Below, piece after piece: positions 29,456 through 36,489 of a stretch of DNA of 64,000 nt (position 1 is the first letter of the stretch; each line of letters opens with the position of its first letter). This DNA is from an uncultured Flammeovirgaceae bacterium (GTDB taxonomy: Bacteria > Bacteroidota > Bacteroidia > Cytophagales > Cyclobacteriaceae). Location of the stretch: contig CAKZYA010000012.1 of NCBI GenBank assembly GCA_937883755.1, positions 1-64,000 on the forward strand, given 5' to 3'. The position numbers were made by a program, and so were the translations under genes. Below the pieces are notes generated by a model. That model made no database searches. It saw only the letters and a program-made list of their open reading frames with translations, and was not told the DNA's origin.

Positions 29456-30928
29456 ATGAATACTTTCCTGTTGTATCTCCTAGAATCTTCTGTCTATCTG
29501 TTTGTTCTCGGCTTAGTGTACAAATGGTTGCTCTCTCAGCAAACTCATTTTACATGGATGAGAGTTTTTCTGATTTTATCAATTAGTGCCAGCTTAGTTC
29601 TCCCATTATTACCTACTCCGTCTACTTGGCTTAGTAAATTGATAAATCCTGGAATAGTAGAACCTTCAGTTTCAAATCCAATCTTTACTCTCAAGTGGTT
29701 AACTTCGCCGCCGATTTTAAATAGTCCCCCTGCTGTATCAGAAACAGAATCGTTAATTAGTTTGCCTTTGCTACTGCTAGTAGCTTATTCACTGGGGTTT
29801 TCTTATCGAATCATAGTTTTTGGGGCGAACTTCAATAAGATTCGTAAGTTGATAGCACGTTCTACTAAACGGAGAGAGGAAAATTACTGGGTTGTCAATC
29901 TGCCTCAGAATGAGCCAATATTTTCTTTTCTGAACTATGTGTTCATCAGCTCTCAAAGTACCCTTACTCCAGCAGAATATCAGCAAGTATTGCAGCACGA
30001 ATTAGTGCATGTGCGGCAACGGCATACTCTCGATCTATTACTATTAGAGTTAATACATATTTTGTTATGGTTCCATCCAATCGTTCCCTATCTCAAACAG
30101 CAGCTACGGGAAGTACACGAATATTTAGCTGACCAAGCGGTTGTGAAAAAGCCGAAAGAGCAACGAAACTATGCACAGCTTTTACTCAAACTGGCTTCTG
30201 AAGATCGCCCTCCATCCTTAGCAACTAGCTTTTTTGGTAAGCAAGTTGGACGCCGAATTGCTATGCTAACCAAGCCTAGGTCTCATCCGAAACGCCGTTG
30301 GTTTTTTGCATTGATAATTCCACTGTGTGTGAGCATATTTCTGTTGAGTGCTTGTTTGGAAGAACCAACCAAAAATGAGCATCCTATTTCGTCTTCATCT
30401 AATCAAACCGTGGAAAAATCTGATGATATTCAAACAATTGGAAAAATTCGGTGGGAGGGAAATACTGTTTATAGTGACGAAGTTTTGACGGAAGCTCTTG
30501 GTTTGCAATCGGGTGATCCGTATGATTCGGTAGAGTTGAATCAGCAGTTAAATTATAGTGCAGACGGTTCAGATGTTGGTTCTTTGTATATGGATCAGGG
30601 TTATTTATTCTTTAGTGTGGAGGTTCAAGAAGTTGAATCGGCAGAAGATAAAGTCGATCTGACGATGAACGTTCACGAAGGTGAAGTAATCAAAATCAGT
30701 GAGATTCATATTCAGGGAAATCAAGATATAGCTAAGGAAACGATTTTGAAGGAAATAGTTATTAAACCAGAAGAGCTATTTAGTCGCTCTAAGCTAATCG
30801 AGTCTCAAAAAGCTATTGCTGATATGGGTGATTTTGATGTAGAACAGGTCAATATTAACCCAATCCCAGATATTGAGAATCAGGAAGTTGCTATCAAGTT
30901 TACTCTAAAACGCAACACTAATCAATAG
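29456..30928 (+). CDS. M56 (BlaR1/MecR1-type) metallopeptidase fused to BamA-like POTRA domains
   Basis: 490 residues. The first 300 are a BlaR1-type membrane peptidase: hydrophobic helices around 5-20, 34-52 and 100-120, zinc site His181-Glu182-x-x-His185 in LQHELVHVRQRHTLD, VHEYLADQAVV supplying the third ligand region, and a last helix WFFALIIPLCVSIFLLSAC. After a Ser/Asn-rich linker, residues about 325-490 look like two POTRA repeats of Bacteroidota BamA: IRWEGNTVYSDEVLTEALGL, SLYMDQGYLFFSVEV, then IHIQGNQDIAKETILKEIV. No penicillin-binding sensor is present. It is followed after 9 bp by blaI. The POTRA part would lie in the periplasm as sensor or partner-binding module (inference). Confidence 0.88.
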   Translation: MNTFLLYLLESSVYLFVLGLVYKWLLSQQTHFTWMRVFLILSISASLVLPLLPTPSTWLSKLINPGIVEPSVSNPIFTLKWLTSPPILNSPPAVSETESLISLPLLLLVAYSLGFSYRIIVFGANFNKIRKLIARSTKRREENYWVVNLPQNEPIFSFLNYVFISSQSTLTPAEYQQVLQHELVHVRQRHTLDLLLLELIHILLWFHPIVPYLKQQLREVHEYLADQAVVKKPKEQRNYAQLLLKLASEDRPPSLATSFFGKQVGRRIAMLTKPRSHPKRRWFFALIIPLCVSIFLLSACLEEPTKNEHPISSSSNQTVEKSDDIQTIGKIRWEGNTVYSDEVLTEALGLQSGDPYDSVELNQQLNYSADGSDVGSLYMDQGYLFFSVEVQEVESAEDKVDLTMNVHEGEVIKISEIHIQGNQDIAKETILKEIVIKPEELFSRSKLIESQKAIADMGDFDVEQVNINPIPDIENQEVAIKFTLKRNTNQ

Positions 30929-30937
30929 GCAAATAAT

Positions 30938-31300
30938 ATGGAAGAATTGACAAAAACGGAAGAACGAATTATGCAGGTTTTTTGGAGGTTAAAAAAAGCC
31001 TTCGTTAAAGATGTAATAGAACAATTGCCGGATGACCCAAAACCACCGTATAATACTATCTCTTCAGTAGTAAGGCTGTTGGAGAAGAAGGGGTATTTAG
31101 GATATAAAGCCTACGGAAAGACGCATGAATATTATCCGGTTGTGTCTAAAGGAGAATATCGTAAACTGTACATCAAGAAACTTCTTTCGGGTTATTTTGA
31201 TAACTCACCGGTGTCGCTATTGTCGTATATGGTAGAGGAAGAAAAGTTAACTGAAGAAGAGATCAACGAGCTAAAAAAACTCATTGATCAACTCGATTAA
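30938..31300 (+). CDS. BlaI/MecI/CopY-family repressor
   Basis: 120 residues, the family's usual size. The winged helix has TKTEERIMQVFWRLKKAFVK and the recognition region PPYNTISSVVRLLEKKGYLG, with the wing GKTHEYYPVVSK. The C-terminal helical part serves dimerisation, and SYMVEEEKLTEEEINELKKL is typical. It is encoded 9 bp after the M56 gene. In most Bacteroidota pairs the repressor gene comes first, so the order is reversed here. It should repress this operon through the paired dyads at 29369-29427 until the peptidase or a ligand inactivates it. Confidence 0.92.
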   Translation: MEELTKTEERIMQVFWRLKKAFVKDVIEQLPDDPKPPYNTISSVVRLLEKKGYLGYKAYGKTHEYYPVVSKGEYRKLYIKKLLSGYFDNSPVSLLSYMVEEEKLTEEEINELKKLIDQLD

Positions 31301-31394
31301 TAATAGACAAACAAGTTTTATACTAATCCAACGATTTCTATACCTAATTGCTAAATAGTGCTTCGCCTACCAGACAAATGTAGTGGACATCTTT

Positions 31395-31475
31395 ACACCC
31401 TCTCTCCATCAGAGCGATATGAACTCATGAATCAAATATTCCCAAACATTCACAATCTAGTCCCCTAGTACATGA
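31395..31475 (+). pseudogene. Possible remnant of a tyrosine-recombinase C-terminus
   Basis: One frame reads ATA TGA ACT CAT GAA TCA AAT, resembling the recombinase end I-Y-T-H-V-S-N with a stop at the nucleophilic Tyr, followed by a degenerate SPL-x-x-D end. The DNA also resembles the 3' end of the fragment at 32651-32791. It is too decayed for certainty. The rest of 31301-31614 holds no gene. Confidence 0.3.
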
Positions 31476-31614
31476 TTGCGTCTTAATTTGGGGATTTCAC
31501 CTCTACATTTGAGTAGAATTAAAAGGCAAGTAATCAAATCCTAAACATTTGTTATCGTTTTTGAGCTTCAAGTATTTTGATCTTTGTAAAGATTAAAATT
31601 TACAAGGTTCAAGC

Positions 31615-32238
31615 ATGGAATCAAAAACCCAATTTAGAAAGACCAAGACACCAAAGGTTAGTCTCTCGGTCAAATTAATTCATCATTTATTATTCCTGAG
31701 TTTGCTACTTTCAGGGTGTTATTCAACAAAGAAAACAGTCAAACGAAGCAGGCCAAATTCGGAAAAAATTGACTGGCCGTCGGAATATAACCCGGAAGAG
31801 GCTGGTTTTTTTGTGCACAACGAGATTGACATAAAAGCAGATCCACAAATCGTTTGGGACTTACTAATAGATGCAGAATCATGGCCAAATTGGTATGAAG
31901 GTATGACAGATGTAAGTGTCAAAACCAACCCTAACGGTAAACTCGATTCATCAACGGTACTGTCGTTTAAAACAATGGGGCAGTTTTTTGAGACGGTGAC
32001 GGTGAAAGAGTTTGAACCTCCATATCGTCTGAGTTGGGAGGCAACTAGAAAAGACATACGTGGTTATCATGCCTGGCTTATCATCCCTACAAAAGAAGGT
32101 TGCAAAGTGATCACAAGCGAAACGCAGCATGGATTAAAAGCATTTATGCAAAAGGCATTCCTTCCCAATAAACTCAGAAAACTTCATGATGTATGGCTCA
32201 CCGAATTCAAGAATAAAGCTGAAAAAATGGCGTCGTGA
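31615..32238 (+). CDS. SRPBCC/polyketide-cyclase-like lipoprotein
   Basis: 207 residues. An extended basic N-terminus is followed by HLLFLSLLLSGCYSTKK, a lipobox with Cys near residue 35, so it is an envelope lipoprotein. The mature domain FVHNEIDIKADPQIVWDLLI plus WPNWYEGMTDVSV, SFKTMGQFFETVTVKEFEPP and RLSWEATRKDIRGYHAWLI are typical of the START/SRPBCC ligand-binding fold (polyketide cyclase-like). HGLKAFMQKAF near the end is also usual. Such domains bind lipids or small hydrophobic ligands, and the ligand is unknown. Lipid-anchored SRPBCC proteins are uncommon. It stands alone with gene-free flanks. Confidence 0.82.
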   Translation: MESKTQFRKTKTPKVSLSVKLIHHLLFLSLLLSGCYSTKKTVKRSRPNSEKIDWPSEYNPEEAGFFVHNEIDIKADPQIVWDLLIDAESWPNWYEGMTDVSVKTNPNGKLDSSTVLSFKTMGQFFETVTVKEFEPPYRLSWEATRKDIRGYHAWLIIPTKEGCKVITSETQHGLKAFMQKAFLPNKLRKLHDVWLTEFKNKAEKMAS

Positions 32239-32650
32239 GACGTTCAATTAATCAGGCAAGTCGACTGAAGGAAAGTTATGGGAATTGGCTACTAATTACC
32301 GGGCTACTTCAGGCATTGGAAAAGAACTGGAAGCACTAAGCAACTCCTAGAGTTTGTATCCTTTATGCTTCAAAAGCAGCGCCTGAACGCTCATTCGTTC
32401 CCGATGCCTCTCACTATCATGACCTTTTGCAGTTGCTGCATCTCTACTGGACTCAATGCTTCTATGAAGCGCATAGCGGTTTTTACCCTAAGATATAAAT
32501 GCCTGTAAACTTTTGCTCAACTGCTAATCAAACATCGGTTACAATAAACTACTGCCAATAACAATATAGCACATGCCTCTAGCAGCTACCTTAAAGTGAG
32601 TCCAAATTCGCTAATTTAGAAGATAGAAAAGTCTAGAGGAACGTGCTATA

Positions 32651-32791
32651 ACTGCTTGGGAAGGGAACGATACGGATTTGCGATATATTCAAGTATTACT
32701 TGGGCGTCGGTCGAGCAAAACGACCGAGATATACACCCATGTTGCCGATAATGCTTTCAAAAACATCCGCAATTTGCTAGATTCGCTCTAG
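32651..32791 (+). pseudogene. Truncated tyrosine recombinase/integrase (C-terminal fragment)
   Basis: One frame encodes GNDTDLRYIQVLLG, then RRSSKTTEIYTHVADNAF, ending in a stop at 32789-32791. This is the C-terminal catalytic part of Xer/IntI-type recombinases, with the Tyr nucleophile in EIYTHV kept. The catalytic His of the LGH box is Arg here, a change explained by one base (CAT to CGT). No upstream coding part with the HxLRH or first Arg box remains. It reads toward the palindromic repeat that starts 7 bp later and toward the cassette-like genes, the 'inverted integrase' orientation known from some non-proteobacterial integrons. Upstream 32239-32650 holds no gene. Confidence 0.75.
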
Positions 32792-32797
32792 TTATAC

Positions 32798-32839
32798 ATG
32801 ACAAATAAACGCACCGGTGCGTTTATACAGTTGTTGGCA
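32798..32839. repeat. Palindromic attC/attI-like repeat, copy 2
   Basis: A second copy of the block at 131-168 (37 of 38 bases), with the 22-bp perfect palindrome at 32805-32826. It ends in GTTGGCA (32833-32839), whose exact reverse complement TGCCAAC occurs after the next gene at 33515-33521. Its place right after an integrase fragment suggests an attI-like or first attC site. Confidence 0.65.
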
Positions 32840-32850
32840 CTCATAAGAAC

Positions 32851-33501
32851 ATGAAAAACAAAATTATCTTATCAATCTTGATTGTTGTTGGATTATTCTC
32901 TTGCACCGAGGAAAAAGAGAGGAGCTATCTACAGCAAATTGACGAATCTTTAAAAAGAGAATATGAACTTTACAAGAGCAGAATTAGTGCAGCGGTAAAG
33001 GACTCAGAACCTATGAACGATGAGGTAAAATCAAGAATGCTTCATGTAGATTCACTATATCAAGTTGCTGCAAACGGAATTGAGGATGCAACTTCGGCAA
33101 CCGCCGCTGAGACTGAACTCAAAGATTTAATTGAAAGTTTGCCAACTAACTTTTACCAACAGTATGGGAAAGTGAAGTTAAATTTACTAGGCAAAAGAGC
33201 TTTAGATAGATTAGCTCTAGAAATTGATGCCCAAGAGTTGAGATTTGATGAATTAAAAATATTTGTTGAATCAAGTGAGACTGACCCTAATTCAGCTAAG
33301 GTATATCTAGCAGCATATTCTAGCAACACTGATAAAATTATGAAAATGTATGCCAATGATAATGAGATTGAAATTGTCAACGGTATAGGTCAATTGCAAT
33401 TGAAAAATGATCAAGTCAAAGATCTGAATATCAAGATAAAATCAACCAGCAACAATCACTATTGGAAAGATTGGTCAATGGAGAAGGTGATTGAAAAATG
33501 A
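32851..33501 (+). CDS. Hypothetical lipoprotein, cassette-borne
   Basis: 216 residues. MKNKIILSILIVVGLFSC is a short lipoprotein signal with Cys18. The mature part is highly helical and charged, with a Glu/Lys/Ser-rich N-terminal half (YELYKSRISAAVKDSEPM) and a second half NSAKVYLAAYSSNTDKIMKM. I do not recognise the family. The C-terminal NHYWKDWSMEKVIEK has an aromatic motif. The gene begins 12 bp after the core-like GTTGGCA and is followed by the complementary TGCCAAC, so it is the body of an integron-like cassette. Cassette genes often encode exported orphan proteins. Confidence 0.7.
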   Translation: MKNKIILSILIVVGLFSCTEEKERSYLQQIDESLKREYELYKSRISAAVKDSEPMNDEVKSRMLHVDSLYQVAANGIEDATSATAAETELKDLIESLPTNFYQQYGKVKLNLLGKRALDRLALEIDAQELRFDELKIFVESSETDPNSAKVYLAAYSSNTDKIMKMYANDNEIEIVNGIGQLQLKNDQVKDLNIKIKSTSNNHYWKDWSMEKVIEK

Positions 33502-33514
33502 AAGTGAATACAAG

Positions 33515-33641
33515 TGCCAACATTTTGCAGCCGTCAGCCTGGCAGCGATGAACTAGTTCATCAGTTGCTCCAAGTAGCCAAAATGATAAATGAAAGTGAA
33601 ATGCAACCAATCCGGCCGTCGGCTCGCAATGGTCGTTGTAA
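33515..33641 (+). repeat. attC-like site of the lipoprotein cassette
   Basis: 127 bp from TGCCAAC to GTTGTAA, within the known attC size range. The arms pair as TTGC-AGCCG-TC...GCC against GGCCG-ACGGCTCGCAA, leaving an unpaired base in one arm, a hallmark of attC. The left 7-mer is complementary to the start of its own cassette (GTTGGCA at 32833), not to its right end, exactly as in integrated integron cassettes. About 60% of it aligns with 643-773. Confidence 0.7.
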
Positions 33642-33668
33642 ATCATTAGAATTGCAAAAATTCAAGAT

Positions 33669-34217
33669 ATGAAATATAAACTACCCTTAAAAATTAATAA
33701 TGGTCACGGTGAGGTTATCACTTTCACCAGGCTTGATAATGAGCCAAATGGCGAAAAGCTATTTTTTGAAGTGATAATACAGCCTAATAGTGGACCAGTG
33801 GAGCATATCCATCTCAAGCAAGATGAATATTTTGAAGTGGTCAAAGGTCAATTGACGTACAAATTAGGAAATGATCCAGCCGTAACTTTAACCGGTGGAC
33901 AAAGTGTTCTTTTACCTAAAGCGGTGCCTCACAAAATTCGGAACATCGGAGATGGAGAACTTGTTTTCAAAGGTTGGGTTCAGCCAGCAAATAATTTTCT
34001 TTTTTTTATGTCTACTCTTTTTGAATCAATGAAGAACCAAAAAAAGCCTCAACCATCACCATTTGATGGCGCTTTTTTAGTAATGCGTTATGCTTCTGAA
34101 TATAAGCTAACCGAAATTCCATTTTTTGTAAGAAAAGTGATAATACCTTTAACGTATTTGGCAGGTAAATTATCTGGTAAATATAAAAAGTACGAGAACG
34201 CCCCAGAACCCATCTAA
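33669..34217 (+). CDS. Cupin-domain protein, cassette-borne
   Basis: 182 residues, cytoplasmic. The conserved double-stranded beta-helix reads SGPVEHIHLKQDEYFEVVKG (motif 1 with His, His and Glu metal ligands) and LPKAVPHKIRNIGDGEL (motif 2 with His). This is a single-cupin protein of the AraC-binding-like or oxidoreductase-like group. The C-terminal 80 residues are a helical, basic extension (FVRKVIIPLTYLAGKLSGKYKKY) with hydrophobic character, and may contact membrane. Substrate is unknown. The gene starts 27 bp after GTTGTAA and is followed by the exact complement TTACAAC (34236-34242), so it forms the second integron-like cassette. Confidence 0.85.
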   Translation: MKYKLPLKINNGHGEVITFTRLDNEPNGEKLFFEVIIQPNSGPVEHIHLKQDEYFEVVKGQLTYKLGNDPAVTLTGGQSVLLPKAVPHKIRNIGDGELVFKGWVQPANNFLFFMSTLFESMKNQKKPQPSPFDGAFLVMRYASEYKLTEIPFFVRKVIIPLTYLAGKLSGKYKKYENAPEPI

Positions 34218-34235
34218 AATATGGCAAAAAACGCT

Positions 34236-34302
34236 TTACAACATTGCATATGACGGCCAGGCTCGCTAATCGCTTCACCCGTCGCATATGCTAGACATTA
34301 CC
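34236..34302 (+). repeat. attC-like site of the cupin cassette
   Basis: It starts with TTACAAC, the complement of GTTGTAA at 33635-33641. GCATATGACGG (34246-34256) and CCGTCGCATATGC (34279-34291) form a long stem with two unpaired bases. The right end ACATTACC looks like a decayed ACGTTACC core (one G to A). It is about 67 bp, a short attC. No further cassette is seen before the convergent gene at 34379. Confidence 0.65.
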
Positions 34303-34378
34303 TTATGTTTTTATACTGCTGATCTGATTTAGCAAGATTCACCAAACACTATAATACACTAATTCAAGAACACATATA

Positions 34379-36478
34379 TCAATCATCTAATGAATTAATC
34401 CACTTAGCAATCTGCAAAGCTTCTTCTTTTGGAACCTGAGGCATAGGAGCCATTGGGGTGTAATCTGGCCAGTTTTGGGGTTGCGGATTGTAGATTAGCT
34501 CTACGATTTTTTCATCGCTGTACTTCCGTTTCGCTACATCCTTAAATGCTGGGCCCACTTGCCGTTGTTCGGCTTGATGACAGGCGGTACAAGTGTTTTT
34601 TACCAGCAGTGGTTCAATATCAGCGTAAGTTGGAGCAGCAGTATTTACGTTTGGATCGTCGGGAGTAGTAATAGCGGCTTGGGGTGTTATTCTTTTTGTA
34701 GTAGACTGACTAGTCTCCTTCAATCGCGTAGTAACCCACTCATTGGCGGGTAGCTTTTCTCCATCAGGAATATTGTTGAGGGTGTAGTAAGCCGTAGGGT
34801 GCAGTAGTGAATGACCGCTTTCGGCAGATTTTATTCCGGTAGCTATAATTTCGTGAATATAGTACTGCCGAAGGTTATCCACTTTTACCCGTACCGACTT
34901 TCCATCTTCGGCAACTTTCACTCCGGTCACTTTTAGTGTCTCATCGTTTACGGTAGGGCTACCATACACCGCGTGATATTTGTAAATGAAGCTACGTCCG
35001 CTATAAGCGTTTAAATCTTCGGCTGATTTCTTATCGATCGGTTGGGTGAAATGAATCGTGAAACCGTCGGGTTTGGCGCGGACGGTTTGCATCTCAAAGG
35101 GAGTTTTACCCGTCCAAACCAGTCGTTCTAATCCAGCGTTTTGGGTTCCGGCGGACCCCCAGCCTCGATTGGTTTCACCTACGTACAATGAACCATCTCC
35201 GCCCCAGGTCATCCGCAGTACACCTGATTGGAATCCAGCGCGAAAATCGAATGCTACGCCCTGATACTCTCCCTTTACCTTTTCTAGTGAAACCCGCATA
35301 ATCTTGCTTTGCCCCTGATCGCCAACTAGCAACTGACCGCTAAATGGGCCAAATTCGCCTTCACTTTCATCTACCAGAATTTCTGAGTTAGAGATACCTA
35401 GAATACCGTGGGGCAGCCACGCTGCGGGGAGTTTAATTTCGGGGAAAGTCTTGCTAGCTTCGAAAAGAAAATCGGGATCTTCTTCATCTGCTATATTTTC
35501 AGGCTTCACGTAGCGACCGTTCTTTTTTACTTGTCGCATATCAATTTGGGCGTAAAACTCTTGCTCGGTTAGATCAATGGGTGAATTTTCATTCTCTGCC
35601 CAAGCCAATCCGGCGGGATGACCCGAAAAGCTTCCTTCGGTGATATGCCAAACTCCACCGGAACCCATCCAGTCGCCCTGATTTTCGGTGTAGAAAAACT
35701 CACCATCAACAATACCTAAACCGCAGGGGGAGCGCATTCCGGTAGCCCAAGGCGTCATTTCACCTTCGGGGGTAATTCGCATCGTCCAGCCTCGCCAGGG
35801 AACCCGGCTTTCGCCTCGCCACCATTCTTCGCTACCGAAAGCCACGTTTCCGGTTACCATCATACTGCCATCCGGCAGAAACTTGGGTCCGTAGGAATAT
35901 TCGTGGTAATGCCCCGACAGTGGCCATTGGTAGATAGTTTCGTAGCGATCGGCTTTATCGTCGCCATTGGTATCAGTGAGCTTAGTTAATTCGCCGCGTT
36001 GGGCGGTATACAGTGCATTATCGCGATAGGTTAATCCCAGTGGTTCGTGTAATCCGGTAGCGAAGCGAACATAGCGGGGCAGCGTACCTTCGTACATATT
36101 AGGATTTTCCACAATGAAAACATCGCCCCGGCGGGTGCAAAGGGCAATTCGTCCGTCGGGCAGCGTAGTTAACCCACCCACTTCCAACAACACATCTTCC
36201 GGAGTAGGTAGTGTGATGATTTGGTAGTAATCATCTTCAGAAGGGGTTTGCTGAGCTAGGCTTGATGTAAACAAAAAAGTGAGTGCGCTGATAATTACTA
36301 GAGATACCGTTAAATAAGTTGGTCTACATATTATTTCGTCATTGCGAGTAAGGTACGAGCGAAGCAATCTTCTGCTAAATAGGGAGATAGCTTCGTCATA
36401 CTTCCTCGCTATGACGGTGTAAAACAAGTAGAAATTCACTTTGCAATTCACTGAGAATCGTAGGATATATGATTGCAT
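34379..36478 (-). CDS. Sorbosone/glucose-dehydrogenase-like propeller with C-terminal cytochrome c domain
   Basis: 699 residues from the first ATG (36478). The first 58 or so residues are encoded by a palindromic repeat (36337-36416), and the likely export signal YLTVSLVIISALTFLFTSSL only follows it. The true start is therefore unclear. The body (about 85-480) is a beta-propeller like the membrane-bound dehydrogenases/'large multifunctional proteins': GGLTTLPDGRIALCTRRGDV, SYGPKFLPDGSMMVTGNVAF and MRSPCGLGIVDGEFFYTENQ. The C-terminal domain is a class I cytochrome c with CTACH (Cys630, Cys633, His634) and MAPMPQ as the distal Met. It probably oxidises a sugar and passes electrons to the haem. 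It follows a DUF1080 gene by 11 bp. Confidence 0.85.
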   Translation of the reverse strand: MQSYILRFSVNCKVNFYLFYTVIARKYDEAISLFSRRLLRSYLTRNDEIICRPTYLTVSLVIISALTFLFTSSLAQQTPSEDDYYQIITLPTPEDVLLEVGGLTTLPDGRIALCTRRGDVFIVENPNMYEGTLPRYVRFATGLHEPLGLTYRDNALYTAQRGELTKLTDTNGDDKADRYETIYQWPLSGHYHEYSYGPKFLPDGSMMVTGNVAFGSEEWWRGESRVPWRGWTMRITPEGEMTPWATGMRSPCGLGIVDGEFFYTENQGDWMGSGGVWHITEGSFSGHPAGLAWAENENSPIDLTEQEFYAQIDMRQVKKNGRYVKPENIADEEDPDFLFEASKTFPEIKLPAAWLPHGILGISNSEILVDESEGEFGPFSGQLLVGDQGQSKIMRVSLEKVKGEYQGVAFDFRAGFQSGVLRMTWGGDGSLYVGETNRGWGSAGTQNAGLERLVWTGKTPFEMQTVRAKPDGFTIHFTQPIDKKSAEDLNAYSGRSFIYKYHAVYGSPTVNDETLKVTGVKVAEDGKSVRVKVDNLRQYYIHEIIATGIKSAESGHSLLHPTAYYTLNNIPDGEKLPANEWVTTRLKETSQSTTKRITPQAAITTPDDPNVNTAAPTYADIEPLLVKNTCTACHQAEQRQVGPAFKDVAKRKYSDEKIVELIYNPQPQNWPDYTPMAPMPQVPKEEALQIAKWINSLDD
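36337..36416. repeat. REP/MITE-like palindrome inside the coding N-terminus
   Basis: CGTCATTGCGAG (36337-36348) faces CTCGCTATGACG (36405-36416) with one mismatch, and inner arms CGAAGCAATCT and AGATAGCTTCG also pair with one mismatch. This is the widespread CGTCATTGCGAG...GAAGCAATCT intergenic palindrome of many bacterial genomes. It lies in the 5' part of the dehydrogenase-like gene. Confidence 0.75.
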
Positions 36479-36489
36479 GTTCGTGTTAT

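Noticed and set aside
32250-32345. Short open stretch with GKSTEGKLWELATNYRATSG
   Set aside because: A stop lies just upstream and no start is present. It may be a gene remnant but matches nothing I know.
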